Positions 57,736 through 64,000 of a DNA stretch of 64,000 nt are shown here, in pieces. This DNA comes from Pseudoalteromonas arabiensis (GTDB taxonomy: Bacteria; Pseudomonadota; Gammaproteobacteria; Enterobacterales; Alteromonadaceae). Position 1 is the first letter of the stretch. Each line of letters starts with the position of its first letter. The stretch is from NCBI RefSeq assembly GCF_001550155.1, contig NZ_LRUF01000024.1, positions 410,648 through 474,647 of the forward strand. The letters are read 5' to 3'. Made by a program: the position numbers and the translations under genes. The notes beneath the pieces are model-generated. The model had not been told where the DNA came from and searched no databases. It was given only the letters and a program-made list of their open reading frames with translations.

Positions 57736-58776
57736 ATGCAAAACTACACGCTTTCGCAGATTGCGGATCTTTTGGGTGCTGAGCTACACGGCGATGGCAC
57801 TCAAGAGATTAAAAAAATATCAACACTTGCAAATGCCCAATCTGGGCATATTGCATTTTTGGCGAATAAAAAATATCGTTCTCAGTTAGAGAGCACCAAT
57901 GCCAGTGCGGTGATTTTATCACCGGCAGACGCCGACTATTTTAGTGGCAATAAGCTCATTATTGCTAATCCTTATGTATGCTACGCCAAGCTTGCCCAGT
58001 TAATGGATACAACACCCCGCAGCGCATCAGTAGGGATACACCCTAGTGCAGTCATCCATGATTCAGCATCAATTGGAGATAATGTCTCGATCGCTGCCAA
58101 TGTGGTGATAGAAGCTAATGCGGTCATTGCAAACGATGTGCAGATTGGTCCAGGTTGCTTTATTGGTGAGCAGGTAAAAATAGGCCAAGGAACAAAGCTT
58201 TGGGCTAATGTCAGTATTTACCATGAAGTTGAAATTGGCAGTGATTGTCTGTTTCAAGCAAATACAGTCGTAGGAAGCGATGGGTTTGGTTACGCCAATG
58301 AGCGTGGTGAATGGATTAAAATACCGCAATTAGGGCGTGTAATTATTGGTGATAAAGTTGAAGTCGGTGCCTCAACAACGATTGATCGTGGCGCACTCGA
58401 TGACACACTTATCCATAGTAACGTAATTATCGATAATCAATGTCAAATAGCGCATAATGTCGAGATCGGTTCGGGAACAGCTGTTGCTGGTTGCACTGTT
58501 TTTGCTGGCAGTGTTGTTGTTGGTAAACATTGTCAAATTGGCGGCATGGTTGCAATTAATGGTCACATCAGTGTCTGTGATGGTGCTATAATCACGGGCA
58601 TGAGTATGGTGACAAAAGCAATCACTGAACCTGGGATTTACTCATCAGGTTTGCCTCATCAAAACAACAAAGAATGGCGTCGTAGTATTGCCCATATCCG
58701 AAACCTTGGTGATATGAAAGACCGCTTAAAAGCACTTGAGTCACTGACTAAGTCACTCAATATTGAAGACAAATAA
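57736..58776 (+). CDS. lpxD: UDP-3-O-acylglucosamine N-acyltransferase
   Basis: Third lipid A enzyme, adding the N-linked hydroxyacyl chain from acyl-ACP to UDP-3-O-acyl-glucosamine. The 346-residue protein has the N-terminal uridine-binding domain (about 1-100), then hexapeptide repeats of the left-handed beta-helix (about 105-300), with the catalytic His likely in [13 protein letters not shown]. fabZ follows after ten bases. Confidence 0.96.
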   Translation: MQNYTLSQIADLLGAELHGDGTQEIKKISTLANAQSGHIAFLANKKYRSQLESTNASAVILSPADADYFSGNKLIIANPYVCYAKLAQLMDTTPRSASVGIHPSAVIHDSASIGDNVSIAANVVIEANAVIANDVQIGPGCFIGEQVKIGQGTKLWANVSIYHEVEIGSDCLFQANTVVGSDGFGYANERGEWIKIPQLGRVIIGDKVEVGASTTIDRGALDDTLIHSNVIIDNQCQIAHNVEIGSGTAVAGCTVFAGSVVVGKHCQIGGMVAINGHISVCDGAIITGMSMVTKAITEPGIYSSGLPHQNNKEWRRSIAHIRNLGDMKDRLKALESLTKSLNIEDK

Positions 58777-58786
58777 GGATGCTATT

Positions 58787-59239
58787 TTGGCAAATGAATT
58801 AAATAGTCTTGATATTCAAGATATCTTGAATTTACTTCCGCATCGTTATCCGATGTTACTTGTTGACCGTGTTTTAGATTACACGCCAGGCAAGTCGTTA
58901 CATGCTATTAAAAATGTAACAGTGAATGAACCTATTTTTACAGGCCACTTTCCAAATCAACCAATTTTTCCAGGGGTGTTGATATTAGAAGCAATGGCTC
59001 AAGCAACTGGCTTATTAGGTTTTAAAACAGTTGAAAATCGTAGCGATAATGAGCTTTACTTATTTGCTGCCATTGACAATGCACGATTTAAGCAACCAGT
59101 ATTACCTGGCGATACGATGCATTTGCATGTAGAGTTTGTTAAAGAGCGCCGCAATATATGGAAGTTTGCAGCAGAAGCAAAAGTTGACGGCAAAGTTGTG
59201 TGTACTGCCGAAATCATGTGTGCGAGAAGAGAGTTTTAA
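58787..59239 (+). CDS. fabZ: 3-hydroxyacyl-ACP dehydratase FabZ
   Basis: Hot-dog-fold dehydratase of fatty acid elongation. From TTG 58787, behind TAAGGAT, the protein begins [22 protein letters not shown] and has 150 residues, the family length. His54 in TGHFPNQP and Glu68 in GVLILEAM form the active site. The longer frame reading would overlap lpxD. Competition of FabZ and LpxA for hydroxyacyl-ACP explains the conserved linkage. Confidence 0.95.
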   Translation: MANELNSLDIQDILNLLPHRYPMLLVDRVLDYTPGKSLHAIKNVTVNEPIFTGHFPNQPIFPGVLILEAMAQATGLLGFKTVENRSDNELYLFAAIDNARFKQPVLPGDTMHLHVEFVKERRNIWKFAAEAKVDGKVVCTAEIMCARREF

Positions 59240-59241
59240 TA

Positions 59242-60012
59242 GTGATCCATCCTACGGCAATAATCGAACCAGGTGCGAAGCTTGGAAAAAATGTCTCAGT
59301 TGGCCCTTATAGCTATATTGGCAACGATGTAACGATTGGTGATAACTGTATCATTGAGTCTCATGTGGTTGTCAAAGGCCCATCGACAATTGGTTCTGGT
59401 AACCATATTTTTCAGTTTGCATCGGTTGGTGAAGCTTGCCAAGACAAAAAATACGCGAATGAGCCAACTACTTTGATTATGGGTGACAACAATGTCATTC
59501 GTGAATGTGCAACAATTCACCGTGGCACGATTCAAGATCAAGGTGTGACTAAAATTGGTAGTAACAACTTGTTTATGGCTTACACGCACGTTGCTCATGA
59601 TGCAGTCGTGGGTGATAACGTGATTTTTGCTAACAACGCCTCTGTTGCTGGTCATGTACACGTCGGTGACTGGGTGATCCTTGCGGGTAACTCGGGTGTT
59701 CACCAGTTTTGTAAGATTGGTGCACATGCTTTTGTTGGTATGTACTCAGGCGTTAATAAAGACGTACCGCCGTTTGTTACAACCATTGGTACGCCAGCAG
59801 GCCCAGTCGCAATCAATACTGAAGGTATGAAACGTCGTGGCTTTGAAAGTGATGAAGTAATGGCGACTCGACGCGCTTACAAAACACTTTATCGTAAGAG
59901 CTTAGGTGTTGAGGAAGCAATTGCTGAGCTGAGCGAAGACGCAGCGAAATACCCAGCTGTTCAGCTGATGATCGACTTTGTGAAAAGCTCTGAGCGCGGA
60001 ATTATTCGCTAA
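59242..60012 (+). CDS. lpxA: UDP-N-acetylglucosamine acyltransferase
   Basis: First lipid A enzyme, a left-handed beta-helix trimer. I start at GTG 59242, two bases after the fabZ stop, giving MIHPTAIIEPGAKLG and 256 residues. The catalytic His is His119 in YTHVAHD, equivalent to E. coli His125. The helical C-terminal tail is intact. In E. coli lpxB follows directly; here a terminator and an unrelated lipoprotein gene follow, so lpxB must be elsewhere. Confidence 0.96.
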   Translation: MIHPTAIIEPGAKLGKNVSVGPYSYIGNDVTIGDNCIIESHVVVKGPSTIGSGNHIFQFASVGEACQDKKYANEPTTLIMGDNNVIRECATIHRGTIQDQGVTKIGSNNLFMAYTHVAHDAVVGDNVIFANNASVAGHVHVGDWVILAGNSGVHQFCKIGAHAFVGMYSGVNKDVPPFVTTIGTPAGPVAINTEGMKRRGFESDEVMATRRAYKTLYRKSLGVEEAIAELSEDAAKYPAVQLMIDFVKSSERGIIR

Positions 60013-60031
60013 TCATAAGCGAACTCCTACA

Positions 60032-60060
60032 AAAGCCACCGTAAGGTGGCTTTGTTGTTT
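60032..60060 (+). terminator. Terminator after lpxA
   Basis: AAAGCCACC (60032-60040) pairs with GGTGGCTTT (60045-60053) around GTAA, followed by a T-rich tract. It closes the rpsB-to-lpxA block. Confidence 0.82.
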
Positions 60061-60123
60061 TTATAGTTCAGGTTTTGCTAAGTCAGCGCTTGCTATCTTC
60101 ACAGCAAAAAAGGATCTAGTAAT

Positions 60124-60495
60124 ATGAACAAACTCATCGTCTTTGCATTGTTAAGCTTAATTTTAAGTGGCTGCAGTAGCTCGCCTTCAATCAACTCAAG
60201 TGCCGATGTACAAAGTGGTAAAGCCAGCTTTTATGCGGACAAATACCATGGCCGTACAACGGCCAGCGGTACAGTGTTTAATCAACAAGCATTAAGTGCA
60301 GCCCACCTAGATCTCGCTTTTGGTACCCGCGTAAAAGTGACTAATATCGCAAATAATAAAAGTGTGATTGTTAGCATTAACGACCGTGGTCCGTTTGTTC
60401 ACGGTCGAATTATTGATTTGTCTAAAAAGGCATTTTCACAAATAGCTTCTTTGCAGCAAGGCGTTATTGACGTTACCGTTGAGCAACTTGATTAA
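60124..60495 (+). CDS. Short RlpA-like double-psi beta-barrel lipoprotein
   Basis: A 123-residue lipoprotein with lipobox LSGC (Cys17). Residues about 32-121 form the RlpA-like DPBB domain: GKASFYADKYHGRTTASG, then RVKVTNIANN and the catalytic-type VSINDRGPFVHGRIIDLS with the conserved Asp. It is much shorter than E. coli RlpA and lacks the SPOR domain, so it may be a peptidoglycan-acting relative without septal targeting. Its end overlaps the convergent cydC by four bases. Confidence 0.82.
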   Translation: MNKLIVFALLSLILSGCSSSPSINSSADVQSGKASFYADKYHGRTTASGTVFNQQALSAAHLDLAFGTRVKVTNIANNKSVIVSINDRGPFVHGRIIDLSKKAFSQIASLQQGVIDVTVEQLD

Positions 60496-62231
60496 AAACG
60501 AGTGATGAGCTCGACATAATCTGGCTGATTCTCAACCAGCTCAGCATGGCTTGCCATTGCTCTTATTTGCCCTTGTTCTAACCAAATGACTTTATCAACA
60601 CGATTCAACATAACAGGATCATGACTGATTGTTAGCACGGTTTTATCAGCCCAGACCTTTTCGAGTGTATTAAGTAAACTGTGCTTAGTGTGATTATCTA
60701 AGCTTTCCGTTGGTTCATCAAGAACCACAAAATGACCTTGTCTTAATAATGCTTGCGCAATAGCAATACGACGTGACTGACCATGGGAGAGTTTTCTTCC
60801 TGCGGTGCCTAAACGGGTATTGAGGCCGTTTTTTAAGTTATTCAGCCATGAGCCAAGTTCTGCCTGTTTGCAAGCTTGTAATAGCATTTCATCCGTTGCA
60901 TCCGGTGCCGCATAGCGTAGGTTTTCCCTTAGTGTGCCATCAAAAATATGATGCTGTTGGGCGACAATCGTGAGCTGCATAAAGCGTTCGTTAGCGTCTA
61001 GGCTACTAAGTTCAATACTGTGTTCTGCCGCTAACAGTTTTAATGAGCCAGACTGTAAAGGCCAAAGTCCGGTGAGTAAATTTACTAATGTTGTTTTACC
61101 GCTGCCACTTGCACCAACCAGTGCTACTTTGTTGCCAGCTGCAATGGATAGATTAATATCCCTCAAAGCGTAATTATGCGCCCCAGAGTATTGATAACTC
61201 ACATTAGTTAATTGTAAGCCGAGCGCGTGTTGATTATTTACTTGGTCGTGCTTTTTGTAAGGCGCTGGTGTTTGTTTGTCCGCTAGCGAAAATAACCGCT
61301 CTGCTGCACTTAAAGCGACAGGGAGCTCGATAAAAGCAGCGGGCAGGGTAAGTACAGTTTCAAAACTAGCCAAGACAAATAGTGCGAGCATTGCCAATTC
61401 AACATTTTTCATAGCGCCCGTTGCAACCAAAGGAATAATCACAAAAACGCTTGCAAGCATGGTTAATTGTATAACAAAAATGCTTAAACCATTGCTGTTC
61501 GCGATGGCTTTATGGCGAGTATAAAGTTGCGAATTATATTGCTGACTAAGTGTATCGCAGCGTGTTAACTGAGCATCATGCGCTTGATAAATTGCAAGTT
61601 CACGGTTTCCTTTTAACGTATCGGCAAGCTCAGCTCTTAGCTCAGCTGAAAGTCTGGTCTCGGTATCTGCTTGTTTGTGTAGTTTATGACTTAATAAGAC
61701 TGGTAGTAGTACACCAATTATCATCAACGATATAAAACAAATCAAAGCTACCTTCGCGTTGTATGCGCTCATAAATGCCATGACAATTGGAATAGTGAAT
61801 AAGGCTATTATGATGGGAAGTAAGATATTTAAGTAAAATTTATCAAGGGCATCCACATCATTTTGCAAACGATTCACAAGGTCGGCACTGCGACTCATTG
61901 CCAAATCAACGTTGTTGAGTCGGCTCAGTGTTGCAAACATTTTTACACGAACTTCGCTTAACAATAAAAATGTAGCATTGTGAGTGATCATTCGTTCGCC
62001 GTACCGTGATGCAGTTCTTACAATGGCTAAAAAGCGAATAACTCCTGCAGGTGTAAAATAATTCATATGTACACCTGCAATGCCAGCGGCTGCCATTGCG
62101 GCTAAAAACCAGCCAGATATTGCAAGCAAGCCAACATTAGCAAGCACAGTCAAGCTTGCTAAAAAAGCGCCCAGTAGCAACATGCCAGCATGAGGTTTGC
62201 ACAGTTTTAATAAGCGAATGAAGTTATACAT
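60492..62231 (-). CDS. cydC: Heterodimeric thiol-exporting ABC transporter, CydC subunit
   Basis: Half-transporter that with CydD exports cysteine and glutathione to the periplasm and binds haem, needed for cytochrome bd assembly. It fuses a six-helix membrane domain (about 1-310) to an ATPase with Walker A GASGSGKTTL (about 378-387), signature LSHGQSRRIAIAQALL, and Walker B FVVLDEPTESLD. I use ATG 62231 behind GAGGTGA; a GTG at 62240 is possible. It overlaps cydD by eight bases. Confidence 0.93.
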   Translation of the reverse strand: MYNFIRLLKLCKPHAGMLLLGAFLASLTVLANVGLLAISGWFLAAMAAAGIAGVHMNYFTPAGVIRFLAIVRTASRYGERMITHNATFLLLSEVRVKMFATLSRLNNVDLAMSRSADLVNRLQNDVDALDKFYLNILLPIIIALFTIPIVMAFMSAYNAKVALICFISLMIIGVLLPVLLSHKLHKQADTETRLSAELRAELADTLKGNRELAIYQAHDAQLTRCDTLSQQYNSQLYTRHKAIANSNGLSIFVIQLTMLASVFVIIPLVATGAMKNVELAMLALFVLASFETVLTLPAAFIELPVALSAAERLFSLADKQTPAPYKKHDQVNNQHALGLQLTNVSYQYSGAHNYALRDINLSIAAGNKVALVGASGSGKTTLVNLLTGLWPLQSGSLKLLAAEHSIELSSLDANERFMQLTIVAQQHHIFDGTLRENLRYAAPDATDEMLLQACKQAELGSWLNNLKNGLNTRLGTAGRKLSHGQSRRIAIAQALLRQGHFVVLDEPTESLDNHTKHSLLNTLEKVWADKTVLTISHDPVMLNRVDKVIWLEQGQIRAMASHAELVENQPDYVELITRF

Positions 62232-63984
62232 GCGCTTCACCTCGACTCACAAGTTTAGCAAACAGACCCGCTTGTTCAGTGAGTTGCTGATAATGACCCG
62301 ACTCGATAATTTTACCTTGCTGCATAACGTAAATATTGTCCGCGTGTTTTACCGTATTAAGCCTATGAGCAATAACCAGCACTAAATGATCGTTTGCATA
62401 ATCTCGGATTGCTTGATTGATTAGCTGCTCTGTTTGGCTGTCTAAGTGTGCTGTTGGCTCATCAAGCATTAGAATTGGTGCATTCTTTAAAAATGCACGA
62501 GCAAGAGCAATACGCTGCTTTTGGCCGCCAGAGAGGCCTTCCCCTTGTTCACCCAGCATAGTATCAAAGCCATTTGGTAAGGCGTTAATAAACTCAAGTG
62601 CGCCTGCTTTTCGAGTGGCCGCAATAAGTTCATCATGGCTTGCATCTGGTTTGGCAAGGCGTAGATTGTCGGCAACACTTCGATAAAATAGTGTGGCTTG
62701 TTGTGGGATCCACGCAAGTTGCGCCTGCCAATTATGTAGTGCGATATCACTGAGTGCTTGTCCGTTAATATTGATGGCACTGTTAGCTTGATGGTGAAAA
62801 CCTAAAAGGCAATCAAAGAGGGTACTTTTACCTGAGCCACTCTCTCCAACAAATGCAATTAACCCTTTATTCGGCAGACTTAAACTAATGTCGGTGACCC
62901 CTTCGTTTGTGTCAGGGTAATGATAAGTGAGTCCATGCACGTGTATGTCTTTTAGCGGTGTTGATAATTGTGATGAACCCGTATGCTCATGTGCTTCGCT
63001 GTGATTAATTATATCAACCATATCAGCAGCGGCGCTGATCCCTTCTAACTTTGCATGATAGTGAGTGCCCATTTGTCGAAGTGGTAAGTAAAACTCAGGG
63101 GCCAGTAGTAACACCACAAATCCAGTGGCAAAATCGAGGGTACCAAAAAACAGTCTAAAGCCGATAATTACTGCAACAAGCGCAACACTAATGGTAGCTA
63201 AAAACTCCAAGGCGAAAGAGGATAAAAAGGCGACTTTCAACACCCCCATGGTTGCACCACGGTAGTCATCAGAAATCTGGCTAATATTATTTAGCTCGCG
63301 TTTGGTCGCATTAAATAGCTTAAGCTGAGTCAGTCCTTGCAAACGATCAAAAAAGTAATTGCCAAGTACCGCGAGCTGTTGCCAGCGTTCTTGGTTGAGT
63401 TGCTCCGCTTTGTGACCAACTAAAATCATAAAAAATGGAATAAGCGGGGCCGTTAATAGGAAAATAAGCCCTGCTTTGTAATCGGTTGGAAAAATGACCA
63501 CTAAAATAGCGAGTGGAATAAGTGCGCTGTACGCCACGCTTGGAATGTAGTTTGCGTAATATTGATGAAGTGCTTCAACACCATTATGTAAGGTATTAAG
63601 CGTTGCGCCGTACCCTTTGTGTTCACTGTAAGCAGGGCCTAGTTTAGTTAACTTCGCAAGTAATGTATTGCGCATCACCGTTTTTATTTTTAATGCGGCA
63701 AGGCTACTCACTCGCTCACTCAATGCAACTAATAGGGCGCGAAGCACAATAAGGCTTGCAAGGGGCCATAGTAAAGGAGTGACAGTTTGCAAACTTGCTT
63801 GTTCAAACATAACTTGATGAACTGCGTTTGCCAGTAAATAGCAAGAGGCAATCATTAACAGGGCATTGAGTGTGCCCAGACTAATGCTTAGTTTCAGAAG
63901 CCCTGAAGCGGACTGGCTATACTGCTTTAAGAACGCGCGCAGCGTTTGCTGCTGCGCGCGATTTGGTCGGGGTTTAGTTGTCAT
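62224..63984 (-). CDS. cydD: Heterodimeric thiol-exporting ABC transporter, CydD subunit
   Basis: Partner of CydC, 586 residues. The membrane domain includes the CydD-like stretch GLIFLLTAPLIPFFMILVGHKAEQLNQ. The ATPase has Walker A GESGSGKSTL (about 379-388), signature LSGGQKQRIALARAFL and Walker B ILMLDEPTAHLD. It is the first gene of cydDC; only 16 bases of its leader are in the window, so its promoter is not visible. No cydAB genes lie nearby. Confidence 0.93.
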   Translation of the reverse strand: MTTKPRPNRAQQQTLRAFLKQYSQSASGLLKLSISLGTLNALLMIASCYLLANAVHQVMFEQASLQTVTPLLWPLASLIVLRALLVALSERVSSLAALKIKTVMRNTLLAKLTKLGPAYSEHKGYGATLNTLHNGVEALHQYYANYIPSVAYSALIPLAILVVIFPTDYKAGLIFLLTAPLIPFFMILVGHKAEQLNQERWQQLAVLGNYFFDRLQGLTQLKLFNATKRELNNISQISDDYRGATMGVLKVAFLSSFALEFLATISVALVAVIIGFRLFFGTLDFATGFVVLLLAPEFYLPLRQMGTHYHAKLEGISAAADMVDIINHSEAHEHTGSSQLSTPLKDIHVHGLTYHYPDTNEGVTDISLSLPNKGLIAFVGESGSGKSTLFDCLLGFHHQANSAININGQALSDIALHNWQAQLAWIPQQATLFYRSVADNLRLAKPDASHDELIAATRKAGALEFINALPNGFDTMLGEQGEGLSGGQKQRIALARAFLKNAPILMLDEPTAHLDSQTEQLINQAIRDYANDHLVLVIAHRLNTVKHADNIYVMQQGKIIESGHYQQLTEQAGLFAKLVSRGEAHV

Positions 63985-64000
63985 CGTTGTTTTTGAGTCT

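Overview
The window is a chromosomal stretch from a marine-type gammaproteobacterium. Gene order, protein sequences and moderately AT-rich codon use fit the Alteromonadales, and Pseudoalteromonas or a close relative is my best guess. The genus is inferred; I ran no database search. Almost everything is conserved housekeeping. There is no rRNA, CRISPR array, prophage or complete insertion sequence.

Layout. 1-4400: the classic accD-folC-dedD-cvpA-purF run, interrupted between dedD and cvpA by a 261-bp element with terminal inverted repeats. 4470-9620: a Yip1 membrane protein, miaE, an unrecognised secreted Cys-rich protein with foreign-looking arginine codons, a periplasmic solute-binding-like protein, and ppiB-lpxH. 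9795-13100: cysS, an EamA exporter behind a SoxR/MerR-type promoter, and folD. 13350-14110: a tRNA cluster (Pro-Arg-His-Pro-Pro) with two degenerate tRNA-Pro 3' halves. 14460-23170: a proteostasis block (tig, clpP, clpX, lon, hupB, ppiD) with a sigma32-type promoter before lon. 23230-34480: a GNAT-cupin pair, then an envelope-stress locus in which pspF-sapABCDF diverges from pspABC and ycjXF, with a sigma54-type promoter before pspA. 34610-37840: methionine gamma-lyase, then phhAB preceded by two TyrR-type boxes, then a small unknown membrane protein. 37990-42060: a chemoreceptor and a BCCT osmolyte transporter. 42600-46860: map-glnD-dapD on the minus strand. 47130-60010: the long rpsB-tsf-pyrH-frr-uppS-cdsA-dxr-rseP-bamA-skp-lpxD-fabZ-lpxA block. 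It stops at lpxA, without lpxB, and is followed by a small RlpA-like lipoprotein and convergent cydDC.

How the parts work together. The block from uppS to lpxA makes and assembles the outer envelope: undecaprenyl carrier, CDP-DAG, MEP isoprenoids, BAM, periplasmic chaperone and lipid A. The psp/ycj/sap locus protects the inner membrane. The tig-ppiD block handles nascent, cytosolic and periplasmic protein quality control. megL and phhAB degrade methionine and phenylalanine. I saw no clear new multi-gene system. The most interesting items are the inverted-repeat element in the dedD-cvpA gap, the tRNA-Pro array with 3' remnants, the SoxR-like promoter on the exporter, the fused pspF-sap operon, and the orphan Cys-rich secreted protein.
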